Below the pieces are notes generated by a model. It ran no database searches and was not told the DNA's origin. It saw only the letters and a list, made by a program, of their open reading frames with translations. A stretch of 64,000 nt of DNA from Asticcacaulis currens (GTDB taxonomy: Bacteria > Pseudomonadota > Alphaproteobacteria > Caulobacterales > Caulobacteraceae): assembly GCF_028550395.1 (NCBI RefSeq), contig NZ_JAQQKW010000007.1:1-64000 (forward strand), in the 5' to 3' direction. The stretch's first letter is position 1. Every line of letters begins with the position of its first letter. The position numbers and the translations under genes are program-made. Below are positions 8,452 to 17,230 of this stretch, one piece after another.

Positions 8452-8577
8452 GCTCAGACGTCGGATAAATAACGCCGCAGGGCGATAGTTTGGGCATTTG
8501 GCGGGCGCAGACGATTGCAAACGCGCGTTCCCCGTATAAGTGTAACCGTACGGGTTTTTCATCGAATCGGACGGGAC

Positions 8578-9318
8578 ATGCCCAGCTATATTGCAAAGCA
8601 CGTTGCGGACCCGGCCCGGCAGGCGGCTATGGAGGTCATCGCTAACCGTTTCGGGCGCGCGCACGCGACGCACCCGATGATGGCCGCCCTGCGCCAGATC
8701 GTGCCCTTCGACAGCTTTGCCATGTCGGGCATGGCCTTTTTCGGGCTGGGCGTCGGGCGCGGCGTCATGCTGGCCACCGACATGCCGGAAGCGTTTATCC
8801 GCCAGTTCCTCAGCGAAAACCTCTATCATCAGGACCCCATGTCCTACCTGATGACCGCGGAACAGCACTGGGGGAGCTGGCACGATCTAGGGCCGGAGGT
8901 GCTGACCGGACCCGGTGTCGAGCGCATCCGGCAACTGGAACAGCAGTTCGGCATTACGACGCGCAGCGCCATCGGCTTTTTCAAGGGCGAACAGCGCTTT
9001 GGCGGCGTGACCTTCTGCCGGGCGACTCCGTTTAGCGACGACGAAAAATTCATCCTCGAAATGACGACGCGCGTGGTGCACGCCGAACTGTCGGATCAGC
9101 TTCTCAGCGCCATGAACCAGCATCTGGGCCTGTCGGAGGGCGAACTGGCCTGCCTCAAACACTTTGCCGATGGCCTTGAAGTCCCCGCCATTCATCAGGT
9201 GACGGGCTATACCACCGACACCATCTACGGCTATGCCAAGTCTGCCGCCAGAAAAATGGGCGTGCGCGGACGCACCCATGCGGTGGCCGAAGCCCTACGT
9301 CGCAAGCTGATCGCCTGA
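8578..9318 (+). CDS. LuxR-family regulator with autoinducer-binding-like domain (LuxR solo)
   Basis: Transcription factor of 246 residues. Residues of about 20-165 resemble the autoinducer-binding domain of LuxR proteins, with a W-rich middle (HWGSWHDLGP) and RSAIGFFKGEQRFGG. The C-terminal helix-turn-helix (LSEGELACLKHFADGLEVPA to KMGVRGRTHAVAEALRRK, about 180-243) is LuxR-like but lacks the usual TxxTV recognition core and has TTDTIYGYAK instead. The ATG at 8578 has GGGA just upstream. No luxI-type synthase gene is in the window, so it is a solo. It could sense a foreign signal or none at all. Confidence 0.8.
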   Translation: MPSYIAKHVADPARQAAMEVIANRFGRAHATHPMMAALRQIVPFDSFAMSGMAFFGLGVGRGVMLATDMPEAFIRQFLSENLYHQDPMSYLMTAEQHWGSWHDLGPEVLTGPGVERIRQLEQQFGITTRSAIGFFKGEQRFGGVTFCRATPFSDDEKFILEMTTRVVHAELSDQLLSAMNQHLGLSEGELACLKHFADGLEVPAIHQVTGYTTDTIYGYAKSAARKMGVRGRTHAVAEALRRKLIA

Positions 9319-9500
9319 AGAGGGCTCGCAAAGGCGCACATAAGACCCTGCTAACTATAATGGTGTTATCGGGCCGTTAAGATTTGTGCCCCAAAATTAC
9401 CCCCTATGATGCAATTAAAAGGCCGGAAGCGCCTTGAAGCGGCGGTAAATTGAGGCTGGGCGGATGCCATCGGGTCCGCAAGAGAATAGGGCGGTTCAAA

Positions 9501-10985
9501 GTGTTCTTTGGTTCAAACAGCAGCCTGGATAAGGCTATCTTCAACGCTCTGGACACGTCGCAGGCGATCATCCAGTTCACCCCGGACGGCAGGATCATTT
9601 CGGCCAATGCGAATTTTCTGGCGGCGGTGGGTTACAGCGAACGCGAGGTCGTTGGCCAGCATCACAGACTCTTCTGCCTGCCCGATTACGTGAATTCCGA
9701 GGCCTATCGCCAGTTCTGGAGCGATCTGGCCGCCGGACGCTTTCAGGCGGGCGAATTCAAGCGCATCGGCAATCATGGCAAGATCGTCTGGCTTCAGGCC
9801 AGCTATAATCCCGTAAAAGACAAGAGCGGCAAGGTCGTTCGGGTGCTGAAGATCGCCTCCGATATCACTGAGGCCAAGGCGAAATCACTCGATCATGCGG
9901 GCAAGGTCGAGGCCATTTCCCGCGCGCAGGCGGTGATCGAATTCACGCCACAGGGTGAGATTCTGACCGCCAACGACAACTTCCTTACGACGCTGGGCTA
10001 TAGCCTCAAGGAGATCGTCGGTCAGCATCACCGTATCTTCTGCGAACCGCAATACGCGCAGTCCGCAGACTACCGGCAGTTCTGGGAGCGGCTGCAACGC
10101 GGCGAGTTTCAGGCGGCCGAATACCGCCGTCTGGGGAAGGGTGGCAAGGCGGTCTATATTCAGGCCTCCTACAATCCCGTCTTTGACGACACCGGCGCGG
10201 TCATCAAGGTGGTCAAGTTCGCCACCGACACCACCGAGGCCGTCAAGCGGCGTATCCGCAATGAGGAACTGAGCCGCGATGTGGATCGTCAGCTCAATGC
10301 GGTGGTAAAGCAGATGACCGACGCGACCCAGATGGCGGCGGTCGCCTCGACGGCCTCGACGGAAACCGGCTCGGTGGTCAATGCGGTGGCGGCGGCGTCG
10401 GAAGAACTGAGCGCCAGCGTCAAGGAAATCGCCGGCAATATGGGGCAGGCGCGCGAAAGCGTCGAAGGCATCTTCCGTCACGCCGAAGGGGCGGGCAGGT
10501 CCGCCGGAGCGCTCAACGACTCGGCGGCCTCGATGAACAATGTGGTCGAGATGATCCGCGAAATCGCCAGCCAGATCAATCTTCTGGCGCTCAATGCCAC
10601 CATCGAGTCGGCGCGCGCGGGCGAGGCGGGCCGCGGCTTCGCCGTCGTGGCGTCGGAGGTCAAGTCGCTGGCCAATCAGGCGGCGCGCTCAACCGAGACC
10701 ATCTCGAAGGAAATCGCCAATATGCAGACGGTGACAACCGAGGTGGTGGGCGCGCTGGGCATCATTACCTCCAGCATGACCGCGGTGCTCGACAATGTGT
10801 CGGGCGTGGCATCGGCCATCGAACAGCAAAACGCGGTCAGCGCCGAAATATCGGGCAATATGCAGGCGGCGGTGACCGCCGTGCACGAAATCGACCAGAA
10901 ACTCGGCCATCTCAGCGCCACCTTCAATGAGGTGACCCAGGCCTCGGAAGAGGTGAAGGAGAGTGTCGAAGCCTTAGTGGCGTAA
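9501..10985 (+). CDS. Cytosolic methyl-accepting chemotaxis protein with two PAS domains (BdlA-like)
   Basis: Chemoreceptor of about 494 residues without transmembrane segments. Two homologous PAS domains (about 10-115 and 130-240) each carry GQHHRxFCxPxY, YRQFW and QASYNPV motifs. A signalling domain follows, with the conserved hairpin [20 protein letters not shown] and then [13 protein letters not shown]. The layout is that of BdlA-type soluble receptors, some of which bind haem and sense oxygen or redox state. The GTG at 9501 (start VFFGSNSS) fits the family start and has ATAGGG upstream; a TTG at 9450 gives a longer reading. A bidirectional terminator follows. It may report oxygen level, which would fit the cbb3 oxidase locus that follows, but this is inference. 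Confidence 0.88.
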   Translation: MFFGSNSSLDKAIFNALDTSQAIIQFTPDGRIISANANFLAAVGYSEREVVGQHHRLFCLPDYVNSEAYRQFWSDLAAGRFQAGEFKRIGNHGKIVWLQASYNPVKDKSGKVVRVLKIASDITEAKAKSLDHAGKVEAISRAQAVIEFTPQGEILTANDNFLTTLGYSLKEIVGQHHRIFCEPQYAQSADYRQFWERLQRGEFQAAEYRRLGKGGKAVYIQASYNPVFDDTGAVIKVVKFATDTTEAVKRRIRNEELSRDVDRQLNAVVKQMTDATQMAAVASTASTETGSVVNAVAAASEELSASVKEIAGNMGQARESVEGIFRHAEGAGRSAGALNDSAASMNNVVEMIREIASQINLLALNATIESARAGEAGRGFAVVASEVKSLANQAARSTETISKEIANMQTVTTEVVGALGIITSSMTAVLDNVSGVASAIEQQNAVSAEISGNMQAAVTAVHEIDQKLGHLSATFNEVTQASEEVKESVEALVA

Positions 10986-11013
10986 GCGTGGCGTAGGCGT
11001 AAAGCGTAGGTCG

Positions 11014-11037
11014 AAGCCGCCCCCAACGGGCGGCTTT
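11014..11037. terminator. Bidirectional terminator between MCP and fixI
   Basis: AAGCCGCCC and GGGCGGCTTT form a GC-rich stem around CCAAC between two convergent genes. The T-run is short (TTT). Confidence 0.7.
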
Positions 11038-11040
11038 GTG

Positions 11041-13221
11041 CTATGCGATGCGTCCCGGTAGTTTGAGCCGAAACGCATTGGCCACCACGACCAGCGACGA
11101 AGCCGACATGGCGATGGCGGCGATCAGCGGTGTCACCCCGCCCCCCACGGCCAGCGGCACGGCGATCAGATTATAACCAAACGACAGGACGAAGTTCTGC
11201 GTGACGATGCGCCCGGTGCGTTCGGCCACACGCAGCGCCTCGGCCACGGGCCACAGGCTGTCGCCGCGAAACACGAGGTCGGCGGCGTTCTGGGTGATGT
11301 CCATGCCCGAAGCGGGGGAGATAGAGACGCTGGCGGCCGACAGGGCCGCCGCGTCGTTCAGCCCGTCGCCGACCATTAGCACCTTACGCCCTTCGGCTTG
11401 CAGACGCTGCACGGTGGCGAGCTTTTCCAGCGGCGACAGATCAGCGTGACAGGTGTCGATGCCCAGTTCCGTCGCCACCCGTTCCGCCGCGACGCGCCGG
11501 TCGCCGGACAGCAGCCAGATGTCGAGCCCGCGCGCCTTCAGCGCGTCGATGGTCAGCCGCGCATCGAGCCGCAGCGTGTCCTCGAACACCAGACGCACAG
11601 GTGTATGGCTCCCCCGCCGGAACCACAGTTCCGGGGCGCTGTCGCCGGCGGACTCTATCCCTAACCACGTCGCCTTGCCCAGCCATACCGGCTCCCCCTC
11701 CACCTCGCCGCGCAGGCCGCAGCCGGGCACATCCTCGACCGTGGCGGGCGCGACGGGCAGGTCGGGCCGCGCCTGCACCAGAGCGCGCGACAGGGGGTGA
11801 CGGCTTTGTGCCGCCAGCGCCACAGCCAGCCGCGTCTCGTATTCATTGAGCGCCTGCGGGTTCATCCAGGTTGGCTGACCCCGCGTCAGGGTGCCGGTCT
11901 TGTCAAAAATGACCGTATCGGCGGCGGCCAGACGTTCCAGCCCGCGCGCCGATTTCAGCAGGATGCCGCGCCGGAACAATTGCCCCGACGCCAGAACCTG
12001 CGCCACCGGCACGGCCAGACCCAGCGCACAGGGGCAGGTGACGATCAGCACGGCCATGGCCTTCAGCAGCGCGTCCTGCCACCCGCCATGCCCCCACAGG
12101 GCCCACCCGGCAAAGGTCAGGGCGGCGACGATATGCACCACGGGTGCATAGATGGCCGCCACGCGGTCGGCAATGTGCACAAAGCGCGCCTGACCCTGCT
12201 CGGCCGTCTCCATCAGGGCCACGGTGCGCGACAACAGGCTGTTCTCGGAGGCCGCCGTGACGACGGCCTCCAGAGGGGCGGCGACATTGATCGTGCCGGC
12301 ATAGACCGTCTCGCCGGGGCTGACGGCGCGCGGTAGGGTCTCACCGGTCAGCAGGCTGGTATCGACCTCGGTCGTGCCGCGCGTCAGGGTGGCGTCGGCG
12401 GCAATCTTCTCACCTGCGGCCACCACAAGCGTCATACCGGGGCGCAGGTCGCTGATCTTGCAGGATCGCACCTGACCGCCCTCGCGCACACTGGCCGTGC
12501 CGTCGAGCATGGCCAGCAGCCCTTCGGCGGCTTCCCGCGCCTTGCCGCGCGCCTTGAGGTCGAGATAGCGCCCGATCAGCAGGAAGAACAGCAGCATGAC
12601 CGGGGCGTCGAAATAGACGTGCGGCCCGTGGCGCATCGTCTCGAACAGGCTCATCCCCGCCGTCAGCAGCACGGCGACGCTGATCGGCACGTCCATATGG
12701 CTGCGTCCGTGCCTGAGGGCAGCGATGGCGCTGCGGAAGAAGGGGCGACCCGCATAGAGGGTGGTCGGCAGGGCGACCAGCGCCATAGCCCAGTGCATCA
12801 GGTCGCGCGTCGCCCCGTTGAGCGAGGCGTCAGGGCTGAACCACAGGGCGTCGGCAAACAGCATGACAAAGGTGGTGGCAAACCCGGCCACGGCCAGACA
12901 ACGCAGCAGCAGGCTCTCTTCGGCCTTCGCCCCTTCGCTGGATTTCGAGACGTCGAAGGGGGCGACGGAAAAGCCCAGCGCCTCGACGGCGGCGGCCAGA
13001 TCATTGGCGCGCGTCGAAAACGCGCTCTTGTCCCACACCAGTTTCAGCCTCTGGGTGGCGTAGGTCATGCGTGCATTGACACCGTCATAGGCATTGAGGG
13101 TGCTTTCGACCTTCCACGCGCAGGCGGCACAGCGCATCCCCTCGACGCGCAGATAAAGGGCCTGATGGCCGTCGTCCTCCTCGGTGACGTAGCAGCCGTA
13201 ATCGGTCAGGGTGTCGGTCAT
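11041..13221 (-). CDS. fixI: Copper-translocating P-type ATPase for cbb3 oxidase assembly
   Basis: P1B-type ATPase of 726 residues that supplies copper for the cbb3 oxidase (FixI/CcoI role). It has an N-terminal heavy-metal domain with GMRCAACA (Cys31, Cys34), membrane helices with the CPC ion motif (VTCPCALGLA), the phosphorylation motif DKTGTLTRG and the hinge GDGLNDAAAL. Unusually, it follows fixS rather than preceding it: the start overlaps the fixS stop by four bases (ATGA). The gene is last in the leftward fixGHSI block and ends against a bidirectional terminator. The neighbours leave little doubt about the oxidase-assembly role, though general copper export is also possible for the family. 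Confidence 0.93.
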   Translation of the reverse strand: MTDTLTDYGCYVTEEDDGHQALYLRVEGMRCAACAWKVESTLNAYDGVNARMTYATQRLKLVWDKSAFSTRANDLAAAVEALGFSVAPFDVSKSSEGAKAEESLLLRCLAVAGFATTFVMLFADALWFSPDASLNGATRDLMHWAMALVALPTTLYAGRPFFRSAIAALRHGRSHMDVPISVAVLLTAGMSLFETMRHGPHVYFDAPVMLLFFLLIGRYLDLKARGKAREAAEGLLAMLDGTASVREGGQVRSCKISDLRPGMTLVVAAGEKIAADATLTRGTTEVDTSLLTGETLPRAVSPGETVYAGTINVAAPLEAVVTAASENSLLSRTVALMETAEQGQARFVHIADRVAAIYAPVVHIVAALTFAGWALWGHGGWQDALLKAMAVLIVTCPCALGLAVPVAQVLASGQLFRRGILLKSARGLERLAAADTVIFDKTGTLTRGQPTWMNPQALNEYETRLAVALAAQSRHPLSRALVQARPDLPVAPATVEDVPGCGLRGEVEGEPVWLGKATWLGIESAGDSAPELWFRRGSHTPVRLVFEDTLRLDARLTIDALKARGLDIWLLSGDRRVAAERVATELGIDTCHADLSPLEKLATVQRLQAEGRKVLMVGDGLNDAAALSAASVSISPASGMDITQNAADLVFRGDSLWPVAEALRVAERTGRIVTQNFVLSFGYNLIAVPLAVGGGVTPLIAAIAMSASSLVVVANAFRLKLPGRIA

Positions 13222-13364
13222 GACTCGTCATCGTCGTGCAGGATGCGCTCGGCCTGCATCTCCGGGTCGTCAAACTGCTGGCTGCGCAGGGCCCACATGA
13301 AGGCCGCCCCCGCAATCAGGGCCAGTACGCCCGCCGCCGCTACCAGAAGGATCAGAATGTCCAC
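13218..13364 (-). CDS. fixS: cbb3 oxidase assembly protein CcoS/FixS
   Basis: Small membrane protein of 48 residues. It has one N-terminal helix (DILILLVAAAGVLALIAGAA), then FMWALRSQQFDDPE, the conserved CcoS pattern of aromatic, SGQFDD-like and DxE residues, and an acidic tail. The GTG at 13364 is the only start that gives the family length; it lies one base beyond the fixH stop. It overlaps fixI by four bases. FixS is needed to insert cofactors into cbb3 oxidase. The order fixH-fixS-fixI is swapped relative to the more usual fixH-fixI-fixS. Confidence 0.85.
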   Translation of the reverse strand: MDILILLVAAAGVLALIAGAAFMWALRSQQFDDPEMQAERILHDDDES

Positions 13365-13366
13365 GA

Positions 13367-13873
13367 TCAGTTTTCCACGAAGGCGCGCGTCTGCATCTGA
13401 TGGTCCGCCACCTGTACGGTGACGTGGGCGGTCCAGACGCTGGGGGAGGGCAGGGCGGTCGCGGCGGTATAGAGGCCCTGGCCTTCGGGCGTGAGCACCA
13501 GATGGCGGTCGAGCGCGCTTTGCGCCGGGTGGATCAGCCACACCTCCACCTGCCCGCCGTCCAGCGCTTGTCCCTGGGCGTCGCGCGCCCTGACCGTCAG
13601 CCGCCCGCCCGTGTGGCTGAGCGTTACCTGCCAGCCGAGCGCCTTCTGGGCGGCCTCAGCGGCCAGAGTCTGGTTGTAGGCCACGCCCTTTTCGTAGGCC
13701 TGCGGCGTCACCTCGCTGGGCGGGTGGCGAAAGGCGATGACGGTGAAACAGATCAGGGGGATCATGAAGCTGAGGAAGAAGGCCGCGATCACCCACGGCA
13801 CGAAGCGGCCGCGTCGGCTGTCGATCTCGGCCTGAGAGAGGGGCTTGGCCTCAGCGAATGAAGTAGCTGTCAT
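13367..13873 (-). CDS. fixH: FixH family protein
   Basis: Membrane-anchored protein of 168 residues. After a basic stretch (SRRGRFVPW) comes one membrane helix (VIAAFFLSFMIPLICFTVIA), then the FixH family segment with VAYNQTLAAEAAQKALGW and a periplasmic beta-rich domain. It helps cbb3 oxidase copper-centre assembly together with FixG, FixI and FixS. The ATG at 13873 overlaps the 3' end of fixG by 23 bases, and the stop lies two bases before fixS, so translation is probably coupled. Confidence 0.88.
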   Translation of the reverse strand: MTATSFAEAKPLSQAEIDSRRGRFVPWVIAAFFLSFMIPLICFTVIAFRHPPSEVTPQAYEKGVAYNQTLAAEAAQKALGWQVTLSHTGGRLTVRARDAQGQALDGGQVEVWLIHPAQSALDRHLVLTPEGQGLYTAATALPSPSVWTAHVTVQVADHQMQTRAFVEN

Positions 13874-15311
13874 GGCGGGCGCTTTCCGGGGTGTTTCCAG
13901 AGTTTTGGGCAGGGTTACGGGTTTCGGACAAAAGGAAGCGGATATCGCTGCGGCCGTGCGCCGTGGCCTCCGGCGTATCGACGCGCACGCGGAAGCTGGC
14001 GACGCTGTTGGCGGGGACGTGCAGCGTCTCGACCGTCTCATCCCCGGCGGCCAGCACCTCCAGCCGCGCCTGAGACAGGCCTTGCGTGTTGAGGCGGTAG
14101 GCGCGGTCGTCGTGCGACTTATTCAGGATCTTGATCTGGTAATTATTGCGCACGCTGCCGTCGGACAGGCGCACAAATTGCGGCGCGCGGGCGTGATTGA
14201 CCGTCAGTTCGGTCATCGGACGCAGCACGATGGCGGTCAGCATCAGGCTGCCCACGGTGGACAGGATCAGGGCATAGGCCACGGTGCGCGGCCGCACCCA
14301 GCGCATCTTTTGCGGCGGCACGACGGTCTTGCCGCTTTTACGGTGAGCGATATCGAGCGTGCGATAGCCTTCGCGCCGCTGACGCTGGTTCGACTCGGTG
14401 TCATAGCGGATCAGGCCGCGCGGCAGCTCGATCTTGTCCATCACGCTGTTGCAGGCGTCGATGCACAGGCCGCAGGAGATGCACTGCATCTGAAGGCCGT
14501 CGCGGATGTCGATGCCCATGGGGCAGACGATGACGCAGGAGTCGCAGTCGATGCAGTGACCCTTGCCGTCCCAGCTTTCGCCCTTCTTGTGCTTGCCGCG
14601 CGGTTCGCCGCGCTCGGCCTCATAGGTGATGATCAGGGTGTCCTTGTCGAACATGGCCGACTGAAAGCGCGCATAGGGGCACATGTAGGTGCAGACGTTT
14701 TCGCGCGCGAAACCGGCCATGAAATAGGTCGAAAGCGTCAGGGCGATGATCCATCCCAGCACCGACCATGACACATCCAGATGCCACAGGTCGCTGAAAA
14801 GGGTGGGGGCGTCATTGAAATAGAAGACCCAAGCCCCGCCGGTGACCGCCCCGATCAGAAGCCAGATCAGGTGGGTCAGCGTCTTTTTCCAGAGTTTTTC
14901 GAGCGTCCACGCGCTTTCGTCCAGCTTGCGCCGCGCATTGCGGTCGCCCTGCACGAAGCGTTCGACCCACACGAACAGGTCGGTCCATACGGTCTGCGGG
15001 CAGGCATAGCCGCACCACACCCGCCCCAGAAGTGCTGTGGCAAAGAACAGGCCGATGGCGGCGAGGATCAGCACGCCGACCAGCAGATAGACCTCCTGCG
15101 GCCAGATTTCGATACCGAAGAAGTAGCCGCGCTGCCCCACCAGATCGACCAGTATGGCCTGATCCGGCACGTGCGGGCCACGGTCCCAGCGCAGCCACGG
15201 GGCGGCGTAGTAGATACCGAGCAGGAGGATCATGCTCAGCCATTTCAGGGACCGGAAGGTGCCTTTGACGCGGCGCGGGTAGATTTTCCGGGCGGTTTCA
15301 AACAGGGACAT
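13851..15311 (-). CDS. fixG: cbb3 oxidase accessory protein CcoG/FixG, polyferredoxin
   Basis: Membrane iron-sulfur protein of 486 residues. It has several N-terminal helices, a WCGYACPQTVW motif and a CTYMCPYARFQ segment. Two 4Fe-4S motifs follow (CIDCDSCVIVCP and CISCGLCIDACN). After a further helix the C terminus forms an Ig-like periplasmic domain. CcoG reduces copper for delivery to cbb3 oxidase. The ATG at 15311 (MSLFETARK) follows GGGA; the frame stays open upstream only through the RIME-like repeat at 15326-15388, which does not encode conserved protein. A GC-rich hairpin and that repeat separate it from ccoP. Confidence 0.94.
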   Translation of the reverse strand: MSLFETARKIYPRRVKGTFRSLKWLSMILLLGIYYAAPWLRWDRGPHVPDQAILVDLVGQRGYFFGIEIWPQEVYLLVGVLILAAIGLFFATALLGRVWCGYACPQTVWTDLFVWVERFVQGDRNARRKLDESAWTLEKLWKKTLTHLIWLLIGAVTGGAWVFYFNDAPTLFSDLWHLDVSWSVLGWIIALTLSTYFMAGFARENVCTYMCPYARFQSAMFDKDTLIITYEAERGEPRGKHKKGESWDGKGHCIDCDSCVIVCPMGIDIRDGLQMQCISCGLCIDACNSVMDKIELPRGLIRYDTESNQRQRREGYRTLDIAHRKSGKTVVPPQKMRWVRPRTVAYALILSTVGSLMLTAIVLRPMTELTVNHARAPQFVRLSDGSVRNNYQIKILNKSHDDRAYRLNTQGLSQARLEVLAAGDETVETLHVPANSVASFRVRVDTPEATAHGRSDIRFLLSETRNPAQNSGNTPESARHDSYFIR

Positions 15312-15325
15312 GGTTACATACTCAG

Positions 15326-15388
15326 GAGCGATGTGCGGAAACGTGTGAGCGGTTTTCCGCCTCCACATCGCGACAAATCAAAGTGTCC
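15326..15388. repeat. RIME-like repeat (copy c) in the fixG leader
   Basis: GGAGCGATGTGCGGAAACGTG and GGTTTTCCGCCTCCACATCGC form an imperfect stem. It is followed by the GCGACAAATC linker and lies just before fixG. Confidence 0.65.
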
Positions 15389-15421
15389 CCCTCCCGGCGG
15401 GGGCGGGCCGGGAGGGGGGAC
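15384..15421. repeat. CCTCCC hairpin repeat between ccoP and fixG
   Basis: GTCCCCCTCCCGG and CCGGGAGGGGGGAC form a 13-bp stem around a G-rich loop, three bases after the ccoP stop. It belongs to a dispersed family also seen at about 27446-27508, 44204-44325 and 47510-47537. It may act as a weak terminator. Confidence 0.6.
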
Positions 15422-15424
15422 GGG

Positions 15425-16315
15425 TCATTCACCACCGCCCAGACTGTGGACGTAGATGGCGACCTGACGGCGGGAATCGTCGGACATGCGCGACTGCCAG
15501 GACGGCATGACCCCGGCGCGGCCCTTGGTGATGGTCTGGACAAGGGTGGCCTTGTCGCCGCCATAGAGCCAGATGGCGTCATTGAGGCGCGGGGCGCCCA
15601 TCTGACGGTTGCCGATACCGCCTTCGCCGTGACAACTGACGCAGTTCTGCTGAAACACCGCCTGACCGCGCGCGAAGGCCTCAGAGGCGACCAGCTGACG
15701 CAGATAGCTGACATAGGTGGCCACGTCGTCGATCTGGGCCGGGGTCAGCATCCCTTCGCGCCCCATGACGGCGCCAAAGGCGGGCATGGCGACGGCGTGC
15801 GTGTTCGGGTGGGTCGAGTGCGAGCCGACATTGATGGTGTTATAGATGTCTTCGGCGGTGCCGCCGAACAGCCAGTCGTCGTCATTGAGGTTGGGATAGC
15901 CGCGACGGCCTTCGCCGCCCGCCCCGTGACAGGCGGCGCAGTTTTCCTTGAACACCACTTCGCCACCGGCGCGGGCAAATTCAAACAGGACAGGGTCCTG
16001 TTTGATTTCGGCAAAGCTCGCCTTGTGGAACTTGCCGAGCCAGCCGCTCTGACGCTGCGTGATCTCGGCCTGCTCGTGCTTCAGCTTGTCGTACTGGGTC
16101 CAGCCGGCAATGCCCTTGGTGTGACCGGTCAGCGTCGGCCAGGACGGATAGACCACCCAGTAGCCGATGGCCCAGACGATGGTCAGCATCCACACGATCA
16201 GCCACCAGCGCGGGGCGGGGTTGTTCAGTTCCTTCAGGCCGTCCCATTCGTGGCCCGTTGTCTCGACCCCCGTCGGGGCGTCGATGTCTTTGTGAAGTTC
16301 GGGCGCGTCAGACAT
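15425..16315 (-). CDS. ccoP: cbb3 oxidase subunit III, dihaem cytochrome c
   Basis: Membrane-anchored dihaem cytochrome of 296 residues. It has one helix (WWLIVWMLTIVWAIGYWVV, about 37-55) and two cytochrome c domains with CAACHG and CVSCHG haem motifs. It passes electrons from cytochrome c to CcoO and CcoN. Its ATG overlaps the ccoQ stop by eight bases. It is the last structural gene of ccoNOQP; a hairpin repeat and a RIME-like repeat follow before fixG. Confidence 0.95.
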   Translation of the reverse strand: MSDAPELHKDIDAPTGVETTGHEWDGLKELNNPAPRWWLIVWMLTIVWAIGYWVVYPSWPTLTGHTKGIAGWTQYDKLKHEQAEITQRQSGWLGKFHKASFAEIKQDPVLFEFARAGGEVVFKENCAACHGAGGEGRRGYPNLNDDDWLFGGTAEDIYNTINVGSHSTHPNTHAVAMPAFGAVMGREGMLTPAQIDDVATYVSYLRQLVASEAFARGQAVFQQNCVSCHGEGGIGNRQMGAPRLNDAIWLYGGDKATLVQTITKGRAGVMPSWQSRMSDDSRRQVAIYVHSLGGGE

Positions 16316-16463
16316 GGTCGGTGTCCTCGTCTTGCAGGGGGATAAGGCGATGCGCCTGAAGCGACTCTTTGTTCTTCGGCCAGTAGGCCCACAGGGCGAT
16401 GCCGAGGAAGGCGAGCGTGAAGGCGAGCGTGATGAGCCCGCCCAGAAGCGACAGGTTCATCAT
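16308..16463 (-). CDS. ccoQ: cbb3 oxidase subunit CcoQ
   Basis: Peptide of 51 residues starting [17 protein letters not shown]. It has one helix followed by [12 protein letters not shown], matching the CcoQ pattern of a helix, then W and then a short charged tail. It stabilises the cbb3 complex. The first ATG (16463) overlaps the ccoO stop as ATGA; the second ATG three bases on is equally possible. The stop overlaps the ccoP start. Confidence 0.87.
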   Translation of the reverse strand: MMNLSLLGGLITLAFTLAFLGIALWAYWPKNKESLQAHRLIPLQDEDTDHV

Positions 16464-17230
16464 TTGGCGGCTCCGGTCTTCGGTTTCCCATCCTGGGGCT
16501 TCAGGGCGTAATCCGGGTCGTAGGTCGAGAAATCGACATCCGTACCCAGCTTTTGCAGATAGGCGATCAGGGCATCCATCTCGGTGATCTCGTCGGGATT
16601 GCCGTCGAAATCGCGCACCGCCACCTTGTCGCCATAGCGTTCCTGAAGGCCGCTGGGGTCGATAATGGTGTTGGGATTGGCCTGCGCCTCATAATCGTTC
16701 TGCGCCTCGTCGATCATGGCCTGCGTATAGGGCACGCCCAGCGATTGTAGCACCTTCAGGCGCTTTTTGATGCGCCAGTCGCCATAGGGCTTTTCGGCCA
16801 GAAAGGCGTAGCTGGGCATGATCGATTCCGGCACGACGGCGCGCGGGTTTTTGAGGTGGGCGACGTGCCATTCGTCGGAATACTTGCCGCCGACGCGGGC
16901 CAGATCGGGCCCGGTGCGCTTGGAGCCCCAGACGAAGGGGTGGTCGTACATGCTTTCGGCCGCCAGCGAGTAGTGGCCATAGCGCTGCTGCTCATCGCGC
17001 AGGGGGCGGATCTGCTGCGAATGGCAGGTGTTGCAGCCTTCGCGGATGTAGATTTCCTGCCCCATCAACTCCAGCGGCGTATAGGGACGCACGCCCTTGA
17101 CCGGCTCGATCGTGGTTTGCATACGGAACAAAGGCAGGATCTCGATGATGCCGCCGATTGACACCGCAATAACGGTGAACATCAGCAGGAGCATGGAGTT
17201 GCGTTCGAGTTTTTTATGTTTTTCCAGCAT
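16460..17230 (-). CDS. ccoO: cbb3 oxidase subunit II, monohaem cytochrome c
   Basis: Protein of 256 residues. An N-terminal signal anchor ([20 protein letters not shown]) precedes [16 protein letters not shown], the single haem-c motif and the most conserved part of CcoO, and [20 protein letters not shown]. It relays electrons from CcoP to CcoN on the periplasmic side. It shares one base with the ccoN stop and overlaps ccoQ, so the four structural genes are tightly coupled. Confidence 0.96.
   Translation of the reverse strand: MLEKHKKLERNSMLLLMFTVIAVSIGGIIEILPLFRMQTTIEPVKGVRPYTPLELMGQEIYIREGCNTCHSQQIRPLRDEQQRYGHYSLAAESMYDHPFVWGSKRTGPDLARVGGKYSDEWHVAHLKNPRAVVPESIMPSYAFLAEKPYGDWRIKKRLKVLQSLGVPYTQAMIDEAQNDYEAQANPNTIIDPSGLQERYGDKVAVRDFDGNPDEITEMDALIAYLQKLGTDVDFSTYDPDYALKPQDGKPKTGAAK

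Noticed and set aside
15312-15368. Longer start for fixG, adding MWRRKTAHTFPHIAPEYVT
   Set aside because: The extra residues come from a RIME-like repeat, and the family starts at MSLFETARK.
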